Shown: positions 34,014-44,389, counted from the first letter of the stretch. The stretch: 64,000 nucleotides of DNA from Chitinophaga sp. CF418 (GCF_900142925.1 NZ_FRCN01000017.1:143958-207957), one strand, 5' to 3'. Notes: a model not told the origin generated them from the letters alone. Program-made: numbers and translations.

Positions 34014-37000
34014 TTAAAAAGTTAAATTGAAACCTGCATTCAATACCCTTGACTGCGGATAATACTGACCATTACCACTCACAGATTCCGGGTCAAGGAT
34101 CTTCAGATTGTCCAGGGTGAACAGGTTCAGACAGTTAGCATATAATCTCAGCGTGGAAATACCGCTTCTCTTCTTCAGGAAATCAGGTATGCTGTAACCG
34201 ATCTCCAGGTTCTTCAGACGTACATAATTAGTACTGCGGATCCAATAAGTGTTACCCGTTGCCCAATAGGTATCATTACGGTCATTTACACGTGGGTGTT
34301 CGCCATTAGGATTGTCAGGGCTCCAGCGATGATCATAGTAATCTTTGGTAAAGTTGCCGATCTCACCGGATTCAGTATTGATATGTAACGCACCGCCAGT
34401 AGCTCCCTGTACGAGAATGGCCATATCAAAGTTGCCGTATTGCATATTGACGTTCAAACCGCCCGTAAATGTTGGCTGATTGCTCTTTCCATAGCGGATC
34501 TTGTCATCACCATTAATCTTTCCATTACCATCAATGTCTTTAAACTTCATATCGCCAGGACGTAGATTGTTTGTCAGCGCAGTATAGTCTATGGCATTCT
34601 TATCTATTTCAGCGTAGTCTTTGAATACACCATCATATTCATAATACAGGTTAGTATTCATTGGCTTACCGGTAGAACGTTGCCAGGCGGGCGCTCCAGG
34701 TGCTTCATCCCAGAACACGATCTTATTCTTCGAATAACCACCGTTCACACTAACATCGTAACGGAATTTGCTGCCGACATTATCATTGTAGCCAACGCGG
34801 AATTCAAAACCTTTGTTATCTACTTTACCGATGTTCTCCGCAGGCAGCGTCATACCTGTTGTTTGCGGTACGGATGCATTCCTTCTTACCAGGATGCCGG
34901 AACGTTTGTTCATGAACGCGTCCAGTTCGAAATAGATCTTACCATTCAGCAGGGCGCCATCCAGACCTACGTTGTAATTGTTGGCTACCTCCCAGGTAAT
35001 GTATGGGTTAGGTATACGTGCTTCATAGAGTGATTTTACCACATTGCCTCCCAGGATGTAACTACCGAAGCCATAAGTGGAATAATACTGATATTCCTGC
35101 AGGGTGAGCGTACCATCTCCGTTATCATCAAAGTATACCTGGTCATTACCCAGTTTACCCCATGATGCACGCAGTTTCAGATAACTCATAAATTTCACGT
35201 TCTCTTTAAAGAAGCTCTCTTCAGATACGCGCCAGCCCAACATCAGACCGGGGAAGAAACCAAAACGGGAATTGCTGGGGAACATGTAAGATCCATCATT
35301 CCTCCATACAAATTCCGCCAGGTATTTCTCTTTATAGTTGTAAGCCACACGACCGAAATAGTTCAAACGGGCACGATCCCAGGCGCTACCACCATTATCT
35401 TTCTCCGCATCGCCACCGGCAAACAGCTGGTCGATCAGTGGAGAAATGAAGTACCTGCGGAAAGCGTTGAAAGACTCAGAATTGACAGTTTCCCTTTCCA
35501 CACCAAACACAAAGTTCACCGTATGGTTTTTATTGAAAGTACGGTCGTAGGTCAGCAAACCACGTAATAACAGGTTGCTCTGATCTTCATCCCCCTGATT
35601 GAGGGTAGCCTGATCAGTACCACGTTTACCTTTTACGAGCAACGGAGTCTTACCATCCTGCTGATAGGTTTTTTTGTCCCATGTATACAGGTACCAGGGC
35701 GTCATAAAGCGCTTAGTACTTTTGATGTACTTATCGAATGCCACGTTACCGCTCAGCTTTAGACCAGTCACACCAGGGATCGATACATCGAGTTTGGCAT
35801 TGGTCTGTACATAATAGCGTTTATCCTTATCGTATCCTGTCTGGTCGGTAGTGATCACCACGGGATTGTTACCGTATTCGATGTCCGGACCAGGCAGGCC
35901 ATTAGGCCAGAAGGCAGGCTCAGTAGGTTTACCGCGCATCAGCATACGGAAGATATCACTGGCGCTACGGGTAGGATAATTACGTTCTTCCTGGCGACCT
36001 AACATGTCTACACTGACATTCACGTACTTATTGATCCTGCCGTCGAGATTCACACGCAGACTGTACTGGTCGTAACCAGTAGCCGACTTTTTATAATAGG
36101 CATCCTGCGACTGATACCCGAAGGATGTCAGATATCGCATATTCTCATTACCACCAGACACCTGTACGCTATGATTTGATTGCGGCGCCCATGTCTTAAA
36201 AGTGGATTTATACCAGTCTGTATTCGGATACAACCAGGGATCTGTACTGTTACGGTACTTCTCTATCTCTGTCTGACCGAAAGCCACATCCCATTTCTTG
36301 TTGGTAGTGGGAGACGTATAGGTACCGCCTTGTTTATATACACCCCAGGCAGTGGCCCACTCTCTTCCCGGTACATCACGGTAAAGGCTCAGCTCATCCC
36401 TCAGTTGCGCATACTCTGCGGCACTGGACATTTCAGGAATGTGCGTGGGTTGCGACCAGCCCTGGTTAAAGGAATAAGACAGCTGAGGTTTACCACTCTT
36501 ACCACGTTTGGTCGTTACGAGAATAACGCCATTGGCAGCACGGGCGCCATAAATAGCGGCAGAAGCATCTTTCAGTACAGAAATACTTTCAATGTCCTGT
36601 GGGTTCAGGCGTTCCAGGCCACCGGTACGGCCAGCCACACCGTCTATTACTACCAGCGGGTCATTGTTACCCAGGGTGTTGGAACCACGGATGCGGAGAG
36701 AAGAACCGTCAGCACCGGGCTCACCACTGTTCTGCATGGCAGTCACACCTGGCATACGTCCGGCAATGGAGTTGGACAGGTTGGTAGCTGGTGACTTGAC
36801 AAGATCAGCACCCTTTACTGTTGCAATAGAGCCTGATACGGCCTCTCTTTTCTGCGCACCGTAACCTACCACCACTACCTCACTGAGGCCTTTGGTGTCG
36901 GCATCCAGCGTCACATTCAATGGAGCATTGCCATTGACAGTAAGCGTTTGGGGCAGGAAACCGATTGCACTAATGGTCACCTGAGCGCCATTTGCGACGC

Positions 37001-37274
37001 TCAGTGAAAAAGAGCCATCGGGTAATGTGGTTGTTCCTTTTGAAGTCCCCACCACTTTGATAGTGGCGCCGATCACCGGTTCCTTATTTTTATCGACGAT
37101 CTTTCCCTTTAATATAATATCCTGTCGGATTGAAAATGAGTTTGAATAGCCATCCGCAACAGCCATAAGCGGATATAAAGCGGGCAAAAAAAGCAGCAGA
37201 GTAAATTTCATGCGCAATAGTGTTGACTGCCAGGCATGAGGGGGCCTGACCTTCAACAGGTCTACATTTTTCAT
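34014..37274 (-). CDS. SusC/RagA-family TonB-linked outer-membrane transporter (pair 1)
   Basis: A 1086-residue TonB-dependent barrel. N-terminal signal, a CarboxypepD_reg-like domain (IVDKNKEPVIGATIKVVG, DGSFSLSVANGAQ), the plug (EVVVVGYGAQKREAVSGSIATV, DPLVVIDGVAGRTGGLERLNP, DASAAIYGARAANGVILVTTKRG) and a long beta-barrel ending in LNAGFNLTF, with the terminal Phe for outer-membrane insertion. It has no STN domain, so it should not signal to an anti-sigma factor. The SusD gene follows. The 442-bp gap upstream (37275-37716) has no regulator gene. Confidence 0.96.
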   Translation of the reverse strand: MKNVDLLKVRPPHAWQSTLLRMKFTLLLFLPALYPLMAVADGYSNSFSIRQDIILKGKIVDKNKEPVIGATIKVVGTSKGTTTLPDGSFSLSVANGAQVTISAIGFLPQTLTVNGNAPLNVTLDADTKGLSEVVVVGYGAQKREAVSGSIATVKGADLVKSPATNLSNSIAGRMPGVTAMQNSGEPGADGSSLRIRGSNTLGNNDPLVVIDGVAGRTGGLERLNPQDIESISVLKDASAAIYGARAANGVILVTTKRGKSGKPQLSYSFNQGWSQPTHIPEMSSAAEYAQLRDELSLYRDVPGREWATAWGVYKQGGTYTSPTTNKKWDVAFGQTEIEKYRNSTDPWLYPNTDWYKSTFKTWAPQSNHSVQVSGGNENMRYLTSFGYQSQDAYYKKSATGYDQYSLRVNLDGRINKYVNVSVDMLGRQEERNYPTRSASDIFRMLMRGKPTEPAFWPNGLPGPDIEYGNNPVVITTDQTGYDKDKRYYVQTNAKLDVSIPGVTGLKLSGNVAFDKYIKSTKRFMTPWYLYTWDKKTYQQDGKTPLLVKGKRGTDQATLNQGDEDQSNLLLRGLLTYDRTFNKNHTVNFVFGVERETVNSESFNAFRRYFISPLIDQLFAGGDAEKDNGGSAWDRARLNYFGRVAYNYKEKYLAEFVWRNDGSYMFPSNSRFGFFPGLMLGWRVSEESFFKENVKFMSYLKLRASWGKLGNDQVYFDDNGDGTLTLQEYQYYSTYGFGSYILGGNVVKSLYEARIPNPYITWEVANNYNVGLDGALLNGKIYFELDAFMNKRSGILVRRNASVPQTTGMTLPAENIGKVDNKGFEFRVGYNDNVGSKFRYDVSVNGGYSKNKIVFWDEAPGAPAWQRSTGKPMNTNLYYEYDGVFKDYAEIDKNAIDYTALTNNLRPGDMKFKDIDGNGKINGDDKIRYGKSNQPTFTGGLNVNMQYGNFDMAILVQGATGGALHINTESGEIGNFTKDYYDHRWSPDNPNGEHPRVNDRNDTYWATGNTYWIRSTNYVRLKNLEIGYSIPDFLKKRSGISTLRLYANCLNLFTLDNLKILDPESVSGNGQYYPQSRVLNAGFNLTF

Positions 37275-37716
37275 ACGTTTAAATTGTGTGATTAAAAGAA
37301 AGGCGAACTCCTATCGCTGGATTTTGGTTTACGACGGGAAATGCAATAACATATCCGTCCTTAGACGCTATTGGTTGTCATCATCATTAAAATGTGGTTT
37401 TTTGCTAGTTAAAGAATACATGGTAGCGGGTCAATAGCACAGTACAACTACATAGGTTTTCTATTACATAGTGTGCAGCCTGATTTTCATAACGATTTCT
37501 TTGATTACTTTCCTCAACGTGTCGATTTCACACCTAAAATAGAAAAAATATTCAAGATTTATATTTCTTTTAACATACTGCGATAATATCGGAGTGAAAA
37601 TATGCTTATCAAGTCCCGGATTAACCTACAGAAAATGCCCGTTTACCGTTAAGTAGAGCGACTGCCAGGGCGGGCTGGCGTGAAAACGCTAATTTAGATA
37701 TATTAAATGCTGAACA
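37275..37716. other. 442-bp gap upstream of SusC pair 1
   Basis: AT-rich non-coding stretch between the divergent SusC and the 173-residue gene. It must hold both promoters. I see no clear TAnnTTTG with a matching -33 on either strand. Confidence 0.5.
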
Positions 37717-38238
37717 ATGGAAAAAGTACTCGTAAAACTTTCTTTCAGACAGATCATCGATATGCATGCCCGGACTTCTTTTGAAACGGATGTGTTTCAC
37801 GAAAGCTATAATGAGTTCCTCATGCAGGTACAGGCCTATAACCGGGAGCAGCAGTTCACCACCTGGGAACAGGTACGGGCCGCCAATCCGAAAGCAGGGT
37901 CCCTCAATTATAAGGTAGGATTCTCCATAGGATTGTTTGTGAAAGGATTGCAGCAACAGATCCCGGGCCTGACCGACAACCTGGGGAATCCTGTTCCTTT
38001 TGAAAGTCACCGGTTTGAGATCATTACCTCTGATATTACCAACAAGGCCGCCCATAAAGTAGGGATCGTTTATACAACTGGTACGCTTACACTGCTTGGC
38101 GTTCTGGGCGAATATATGCTGCTGGCAGCGGGCGATCAGCTAAACAACCCGGATCAGCCCGAAATACCAACATTCATGCTGAAACTGCAGCCACAATTGT
38201 CTGTGTCGGCTTACGCCTTACAAGGATTACCTCAGTAA
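37717..38238 (+). CDS. Hypothetical protein with duplicated 3' end
   Basis: A 173-residue cytoplasmic protein (MEKVLVKLSFRQIIDMHARTS...), with an alternating hydrophobic and charged pattern and a Pro/Gln-rich end (PEIPTFMLKLQPQLSVSAYAL). No family recognised. The last 73 bp of the gene are repeated with a period of 86 bp directly downstream (38252 and 38338), including the stop. The start ATG opens a long uninterrupted frame, and coding is supported by the contrast with the decayed copies downstream. Confidence 0.65.
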   Translation: MEKVLVKLSFRQIIDMHARTSFETDVFHESYNEFLMQVQAYNREQQFTTWEQVRAANPKAGSLNYKVGFSIGLFVKGLQQQIPGLTDNLGNPVPFESHRFEIITSDITNKAAHKVGIVYTTGTLTLLGVLGEYMLLAAGDQLNNPDQPEIPTFMLKLQPQLSVSAYALQGLPQ

Positions 38239-38375
38239 TCCGGAACGAAGTACCAACATTCATACTGAAACTGCAGCCACAATTGTCTGTGTCGGCTTAC
38301 GCATTGCAGAGATTACCTCAGTAGTTCGGAACGAAGTACCAACATTCATGCTGAAACTGCAGCTGCAATTGTCTA
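38166..38375 (+). repeat. Tandem 86-bp repeat copied from the gene's 3' end
   Basis: ACCAACATTCATGCTGAAAC starts at 38166, 38252 and 38338, giving an 86-bp period over about 2.4 units. The period is not a multiple of three, so downstream copies are not in-frame repeats of the protein. Confidence 0.85.
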
Positions 38376-38960
38376 TATACTTATTGAGTTCCTTGTTATA
38401 GCTTATGTGCCGTAGTACATGTCTTCGTGATTGGCGATACCTCGGTTTCAGGCTGGGATCACTGGTTGTAGTTCTTTGAAGCTGCGTGTTATTAAGCATT
38501 TGGAATCGTATAAGCGATAGAATAAGTATTAAACCCCTATCAATCGTACGAGCGTGCTTCAAATAACTAAGACCAGTGATTCCCACCTGAAACCATTATA
38601 CTCATTGACTTCCGCTTATAATCAGGAAATTGTAAGACATTGAGAAACGTCTGTCATCATCGTCCTGATAAGCAGCACTCAATATATTATCGTTGGGAGA
38701 GCGGAAGTAGCAACGGTTTCAGATGGGAATGTCGGGCCTTCGGCTCTCGGGTGACACGACCGATGCTGCTCAATCTATATTCAAAATCCCATTCGATTGA
38801 CAACGCCCAATAGCCATTCAGAGAGGCGCCGACCGACATCCCATACTGAAACCGAAGCTACTTAGCGTAAATAAGAGACAACGCCCAATAGCCATCCATC
38901 CCATACTGAAACCGACGCTACTTAGCGTGAATAGCCTAAAATGCTATCAAAAATGTCGAG
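38376..38960. repeat. Cluster of degenerate direct and inverted repeats
   Basis: The short unit CCCANNCTGAAACC recurs in both orientations. A 25-bp imperfect inverted pair lies at 38444-38468/38570-38594, and inverted and direct copies lie at about 38704-38735, 38838-38860 and 38897-38925. GACAACGCCCAATAGCCAT occurs at 38799 and 38878 and once near 31950. No open reading frame of interest is present in the 750-bp gap 38239-38988. Confidence 0.7.
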
Positions 38961-38988
38961 TGTTGCTTATACATTACAGGAACGTACG

Positions 38989-39468
38989 TCAGTAGTCCTG
39001 CACAAAGGTGATGGAAGTAATACTGAAGGGATTGCCTTTGGCTACAAGATAAAGATCGTGTATCCCATAGGAGTATTTGGGATTGCCCGTCAACTTTAGG
39101 GCATAAGTCGTATCTCCCGTAAAAGGGATCTTCAGCGTACCGATACGCCTGCTTTTCTTTCCTTTGGGACGGTCAATGCGGAATTCAAGACGGCCGTTCT
39201 TCTTCTCCTTATTCTGGCAGAATACAACCACCTTAAACCCTATTTCCCCCATACCGAGATTCACCTGTCCGAAGCCCAGGTAACTTCCCGATTTCATTTT
39301 AAATTCTGTTTCAAAATTGCCTTTTTTCACCGGGCCTGCTGGCGCCACTGTGCCTGCCGGAGCTACTGTCCCCGCTGGAGGCGGCTCTGTAGACGGAGGT
39401 GCAGTTGCCGTCTGTCCCCGGGCGATCATCTGCACAATTAAGAAAAAAAGACATAGGATAGGCCTCAT
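38989..39468 (-). CDS. Secreted hypothetical protein with Pro/Ala/Gly-rich linker
   Basis: A 159-residue protein with a signal peptide (MRPILCLFFLIVQMIARGQ). A low-complexity linker with the unit PAGTVA repeated twice follows, then a basic beta-rich domain of about 110 residues (GSYLGFGQVNLGMGEIGFKVVVFCQNKE). A role in export or outer-surface binding is possible but unproven. No family recognised. A repeat cluster lies beyond its 3' end. Confidence 0.6.
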   Translation of the reverse strand: MRPILCLFFLIVQMIARGQTATAPPSTEPPPAGTVAPAGTVAPAGPVKKGNFETEFKMKSGSYLGFGQVNLGMGEIGFKVVVFCQNKEKKNGRLEFRIDRPKGKKSRRIGTLKIPFTGDTTYALKLTGNPKYSYGIHDLYLVAKGNPFSITSITFVQDY

Positions 39469-39632
39469 AACAAATATGGTAGGTCGGCGTCTCTTTACAA
39501 GCAGCCCAACCAGTGTCTAAAATACTAATTAGCTCGAAAAATTACACAAATTTATATTAAAAATTACAATAATAATAAACTCTGATTCCCAATATGTTAA
39601 ACCCGGGCTGTTTGCATAATGCTGGAAATAGT

Positions 39633-39655
39633 AATGGCCCCCGGGGGGAGCCATT
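39633..39655 (-). terminator. GC-rich hairpin downstream of the CheR-kinase gene
   Basis: AATGGC-CCCC pairs with GGGG-GCCATT (one wobble) 43 bases after the minus-strand stop; no strong U-run follows, so termination efficiency is uncertain. Confidence 0.55.
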
Positions 39656-39697
39656 TCTGTGGGTATATTACGCTGGAAAAGCTATTTTATTGTGTAG

Positions 39698-42600
39698 TTA
39701 CTGCTGTGTTTCCGGAATAATAACATGGAAGGCCGCCCCCTGGTGTTCCACTCCAAACGCCTGGATATCCCCGTTATGGATATCCATGATCTTCCGGCAA
39801 AGCGCCAGACCGATACCCGTCCCTTCAAACTTCTCCTTCTGGTTCAGCCGCTGGAAGATAACAAACAGCTTATCAGCATAGGCCTGGTTGAATCCAATGC
39901 CATTGTCGGCCACGATTATCCGGTAATAGGCCGGCCCCACCGCTAACGAAGGCAGGTCTTTCATTTCTGCATCTGAGATCTTATGGGCGGTAATCGTCAC
40001 CCGGCTGTCGCCATTGGTACCGGAAAACTTGAGGGCGTTACCGATCAGGTTATAAAATAACTGGTTCATCTGTAATGGCACGGCATCTATCACCGGCAGC
40101 TCGTCCACCTCGATCGTTGCATTCTTGTCTTTTATCAGCAGTTCGAAATCTTCTATGACGTTCGTTACGATCTGGTTCAGATCCACCGGCATGAAAGCAT
40201 TCTCACCCAGCTCCAGCCTGGAATATGCTATCAGGTCCCTGATCAGGTCAGACATACGGATAGCCGATTGTTTCACCTTACGCAGGTAAAGTGCCGTATC
40301 TATCTTACCGGTACCAGGCTTTACGCTTTCCAGCATGTCGGCAAACAGCCGGATCTTCCGCAATGGTTCCTGGAGATCATGAGACGTAATGAAAACAAAC
40401 TGTTCCAGTTCATGGTTCCGCTTCGACAGGTTGGCATTGGCGTCTTCGAGGGCAATGGTTCTTTCCCTGACCTTTCTTTCCAATGCATCCTCCACCATCT
40501 TCTGATCATCAATGTCTGTACAGGCCCCGATAAAGCCTACAAATTCATCCTGTGAATTAAAACGCGGTATACCTGAACAGGCCAGCCAGTGGTAACTACC
40601 GTCATAGCGCTTCAGGCGGAACTCTGCATAGAAATTCTTCCTGTCGCGGGATGACCGGCTGAAACTGATCTTCCATTTATCGATATCCTCGGGGTGCATA
40701 ATGTCATACCAGCCAGTGTCCTTATTCTGATCCAGCGTACGTCCTGTATATTTCTGCCAGGCTTTATTGAAGAAGGAGAAAGACCCCTCTTTTTCTGCGA
40801 TCCAGATCATCGCCGGCGCTGTATCTGCAATCATACGGAAGTAGGCCTCACTTTGCTGTAAATGCAGCTGGGCCTGTTTTCTTTCTGTGATATCCAGCGC
40901 TACTCCTATCACCCTTTTCGCGGTACCATCTTCTTCATAGACGCCTTGTCCGGTGGCTGCTATCCAGCGAATGGAATTGTCCGGCCATTTAATCCGGTAT
41001 TCATCTACATAAAGTACCCGGTTGTTCAATGCATCCTGCAATGCCTCATCTGCATATTGCGCATCTTCCGGCACTATCAGTGACAATAGCTTTTCATATG
41101 TCAGCTGGGCCTGGGAAGACAATCCGAGATTACTCCTGAACTGTTCATTACAATGTAGAACACCGGTAGACAGTTCCAGTTCCCAGGAGCCCAGTCTGCC
41201 GGTCTGCAGTGCGAAGTTCAGTTTGTTGTTCACCTCCTGCAGATGTTTTTCAAACTGCTTGCTTTCGGTAATGTCGGTCACCACACCCAGTACACGTGCC
41301 GCCGCGCCATTCCCGTCGTAGGAAACCTGCGCCTTGCAGGATATCCAGACCACTTTGTCTTCTGCAAGATTGATCCGGAAATCAAGATGGATATATCCAT
41401 TGTCTTTACCTGCCAGGGCTGCAGTTATGCGCCCCTGTACACCCGGAGCATCTGCCGGGTGAATGGCTTTAATAAAACTGTCAAATTCCAGTGGTGCGGA
41501 AGATGTGATACCAAAGAGTTCCCTGCTCCTGTCAGACAGTAACAGCTCTCTGGACAGCGGGTTAAAATCCCAGGTACCTGTCCTGGTGCCCTCCAGTGCA
41601 AGGCGAAGTCTTTCCTCGTTGTTGCGCACTATTTCCTGTTTAAGGGCAATGCGTTCCCTGGCCTCCCTTACCTCGGTGATATCTTCTATAGCGATGAGGA
41701 TCAATTCTTCTTTCAGGTCCTGCGAGGTAATTAACTGACCATTCATCTTGATGGTTCTCAAGCCATTGGCCGAAGTCTTATGCGTTAATTCGTAATTGGC
41801 GAACGGCGTCCTGGAAGTCATCAGGTTTTCCATCAGCGAACGCAGCTCTGAAGTATTCCATTGCTTGTTTCCCAGTTCATACAGCAGCTTTCCTTCCGTC
41901 TCTTTCCGTTCCATCTTGAAGGTACGGTAGAAAGAGGCATTAGCGCTTACCACGCGGATATTCGTATCGAGGATCAGCAGGGACTCATGTACGGTATTCA
42001 CGATGGATTCGGCATACAGCCTGGCATTGTTCAGCTGATTATTCCTCTCCAACAGGTCATTGTTACGGGTACTGAGTTCATCATTGATGACCTGCAGTTC
42101 CTCCTGCGATACTTCCAGTTCCTCATTCAGGCTTTTCAGTTCTTCATTGGCAGACTGCAACTCCTCGTTGGTAGCTTCGTAAGCTTCCGCAACGGCGCGT
42201 AACTCTTCTTTATAGCGTTGTACTTCTTTTTCCAGGTGCAGGATGCGCAGGTTCTTTTCATCGGTCGTTTCGGGCATCTCAGGTTTTCTTACAACGGACT
42301 CCCCGGTGGCCGGCTCCTGCTGTTGCTGATGATTGAAGATCACCAGGTAGTAGCTGTCATGCAGGTTGCTGATAGGTACTACTTCGAATGAAACATTAAG
42401 CGTTGCGCCCCCTGTAGTGATCGTCAGTCCCTCCTTTCGTACATTCCTCCTGACGGATTGCGCATGGTTGAGCGCACTCCGGAGACTATGTACCAGGTCC
42501 CTGTGGGCAAGCTTGAAGATGTTCAGACTGGCTCTACCCGGCCCGTGTTCAAAAAACTGCATGGTAACACCTCTGAACTCAATAATATCGAATTTCTCAT

Positions 42601-43663
42601 TGAGCAGTACTGCCGACGGCGCATACATTGAAAGTATAATACTGTCGGCCGCTTTCTGAGCATCAATATTCTCTTCCCTCTCCTGGTCAAAGCCTGGTGT
42701 CATATGCTTTATTTTTTTATTGGTAGGGAACGCATTTCTCAGCGTCCATTTAGCTACATTCTTTTTAAGGTAGATCTTCGTTTTCTTTGACGGCATATCA
42801 AAGAGGTCGGGAGATCTGTTTGTCTCTGATTTGCCCAGCCAGAGAAAACCACGGTCTGTCAGCGCATAATTGAATATGCTCAGCATTTTTTTCTGCAGTA
42901 CCGGCTGCATGTAAATAAGCACGTTACGGCAACTGATCAGGTGCAGGTTGGCAAAGGGAGGATCTGTTAGCATATTATGGCTGGCAAACACACATGCATC
43001 CCTGATGATGGCCGATATTTCGTAACCTTGTTCCCCTTCTGCAAAAAATTGCGCCAGCCGTTTTGCTGATACTCCTGCTACCTGTGTCTTTGTATAAACA
43101 GCTTTACGCGCTGCAGCAATAACGGATTCCGAAAGATCTGTCGCAAAGATCTTCACCTTGCTGGAGAAGTGCTCATCTCCCATTAATTCATAAAGGCAGA
43201 TGGCGATGGAATAGGCTTCTTCACCCGTAGCACATCCCGCTACCCATACACGTACCTGTTCTTTCTTTTCACGGGCCTGCTTTACTACCTGTGGCAGTAC
43301 GCACCGCAACAGGTATTCAAAACTGCCTTCATCGCGAAAAAAGGAGGATACGTGGATCAGCAGGTCAGCATAAACTATATTTTGTTCGTCTTCATTGTTT
43401 TTTATAAACGTAAGATATTCTTCAAACCCCTGAATACTCAAAAGCGACATTCTCCGCTGCAGTCTCCTGGTGATCGTGGAAAGCTTATATTGCAGAAAGT
43501 CCACGCCCGAAGATTCCGAAAGGATCGCTAAAATACTTTTCAATGCTATATTGGGTACCGAACCAGATCGCCTCTTGTTCACTTCCCCTTCAGCATGTGT
43601 ATCCAACATACAAACAGCTTTACTTTGTGCCTGGTCTTTTTTAACCAATATTTTATAGAACAA
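39698..43663 (-). CDS. CheR-PAS-histidine kinase hybrid
   Basis: A 1321-residue protein with three parts in order. A CheR methyltransferase (residues about 35-295; SAM loop VWVAGCATGEEAYSIA, SCRNVLIYMQP) comes first. A coiled coil of repeated ATNEELQSANEELKSLNEEL then leads to several PAS/PAC domains (about 560-1060; PAS cores such as GRLGSWELELSTGVL and ITERKQAQLHLQQSEAYF). Last is a HisKA-HATPase kinase (H-box SHDLQEPLRKI about residue 1095, N-box LIGNALKFSG, G1 VADNGIGF, G2 GTGIGLALC). The N-terminus could also start at 43609. The CheB gene lies upstream by 28 bp. No receiver domain is attached. Confidence 0.93.
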   Translation of the reverse strand: MFYKILVKKDQAQSKAVCMLDTHAEGEVNKRRSGSVPNIALKSILAILSESSGVDFLQYKLSTITRRLQRRMSLLSIQGFEEYLTFIKNNEDEQNIVYADLLIHVSSFFRDEGSFEYLLRCVLPQVVKQAREKKEQVRVWVAGCATGEEAYSIAICLYELMGDEHFSSKVKIFATDLSESVIAAARKAVYTKTQVAGVSAKRLAQFFAEGEQGYEISAIIRDACVFASHNMLTDPPFANLHLISCRNVLIYMQPVLQKKMLSIFNYALTDRGFLWLGKSETNRSPDLFDMPSKKTKIYLKKNVAKWTLRNAFPTNKKIKHMTPGFDQEREENIDAQKAADSIILSMYAPSAVLLNEKFDIIEFRGVTMQFFEHGPGRASLNIFKLAHRDLVHSLRSALNHAQSVRRNVRKEGLTITTGGATLNVSFEVVPISNLHDSYYLVIFNHQQQQEPATGESVVRKPEMPETTDEKNLRILHLEKEVQRYKEELRAVAEAYEATNEELQSANEELKSLNEELEVSQEELQVINDELSTRNNDLLERNNQLNNARLYAESIVNTVHESLLILDTNIRVVSANASFYRTFKMERKETEGKLLYELGNKQWNTSELRSLMENLMTSRTPFANYELTHKTSANGLRTIKMNGQLITSQDLKEELILIAIEDITEVREARERIALKQEIVRNNEERLRLALEGTRTGTWDFNPLSRELLLSDRSRELFGITSSAPLEFDSFIKAIHPADAPGVQGRITAALAGKDNGYIHLDFRINLAEDKVVWISCKAQVSYDGNGAAARVLGVVTDITESKQFEKHLQEVNNKLNFALQTGRLGSWELELSTGVLHCNEQFRSNLGLSSQAQLTYEKLLSLIVPEDAQYADEALQDALNNRVLYVDEYRIKWPDNSIRWIAATGQGVYEEDGTAKRVIGVALDITERKQAQLHLQQSEAYFRMIADTAPAMIWIAEKEGSFSFFNKAWQKYTGRTLDQNKDTGWYDIMHPEDIDKWKISFSRSSRDRKNFYAEFRLKRYDGSYHWLACSGIPRFNSQDEFVGFIGACTDIDDQKMVEDALERKVRERTIALEDANANLSKRNHELEQFVFITSHDLQEPLRKIRLFADMLESVKPGTGKIDTALYLRKVKQSAIRMSDLIRDLIAYSRLELGENAFMPVDLNQIVTNVIEDFELLIKDKNATIEVDELPVIDAVPLQMNQLFYNLIGNALKFSGTNGDSRVTITAHKISDAEMKDLPSLAVGPAYYRIIVADNGIGFNQAYADKLFVIFQRLNQKEKFEGTGIGLALCRKIMDIHNGDIQAFGVEHQGAAFHVIIPETQQ

Positions 43664-43691
43664 CTAAAGATATATAAAAAAACAGATCACC

Positions 43692-44288
43692 TCAATTCTG
43701 GCTGTTGCTGAGCTTCAGGTACTTTAGGAGGAAACGGGCAATGCCTGCCGGAGGCAGGATCGCATGCGGATCGTCTTTGCTAATGGCAGCCTGCGGCAGG
43801 ATATTAAAATCGGTCGTATCCGGGTCCTGCACAATGACCAGCCCATGAGAATCTTCAATCACCCTGATACCTTCAATGCCATCGGTACCCATACCTGACA
43901 GTATTACCCCGATACTATTTTCCCGGTAGGCCTTCGCCATGGATTTAAAGAAGATATCGATCGATTTGTTAATGATCTCCCTGGAATAACGCTTCCGTAC
44001 TTTCAGATACCCATCTTCCACTATCATCATCCTGTCTTCTGAGAGCACATATACATGGTCCGTTTCCAACTTTATGTTATCCTCCACCCGGTGTACCGGC
44101 ATATTGGTACACTTTTCTAAAATAGTACTGAATTTGCTCTTGTGTTCTCTTCCGAGGTGGGGAATCACAACAAATGCGGCACCTGTTTTTTCCACGACCT
44201 GTTGAAAAAACGCACATGCCGGTTCCAGTCCCCCGGCCGAGCACCCGATCCCGATACAGAACTTTGGCTGCTGCCCCGCTATTTCCAT
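43692..44288 (-). CDS. cheB: CheB-type methylesterase domain, stand-alone
   Basis: A 198-residue protein that matches the CheB esterase/amidase catalytic domain, with the triad S17 (CSAGGLEP), H44 (IPHLGREH) and D136 (GMGTDGIEGI). The usual N-terminal receiver domain that would gate activity is missing. The next gene is the CheR-kinase hybrid, giving a CheB+CheR pair like the fused CheB-CheR-PAS proteins of other Bacteroidota, here split into two genes. No receptor, CheA or CheW is nearby, so the methylation target is unknown, and a light or redox role through the PAS domains is equally possible. Confidence 0.92.
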   Translation of the reverse strand: MEIAGQQPKFCIGIGCSAGGLEPACAFFQQVVEKTGAAFVVIPHLGREHKSKFSTILEKCTNMPVHRVEDNIKLETDHVYVLSEDRMMIVEDGYLKVRKRYSREIINKSIDIFFKSMAKAYRENSIGVILSGMGTDGIEGIRVIEDSHGLVIVQDPDTTDFNILPQAAISKDDPHAILPPAGIARFLLKYLKLSNSQN

Positions 44289-44389
44289 ATGATATGATTT
44301 TAAATTCGGATCGTATTAAACACCAAACTCGTCAAATATCAGGCCACCGGAATGCCGGAAAATAAGCTGCCGGGTATGGGGTATAATAG

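Noticed and set aside
43664..43691. Possible frameshift splitting a CheB-CheR fusion
   Set aside because: CheB ends at a clear TGA before the T-run, and the CheR gene has its own start; a split gene pair is the simpler reading.
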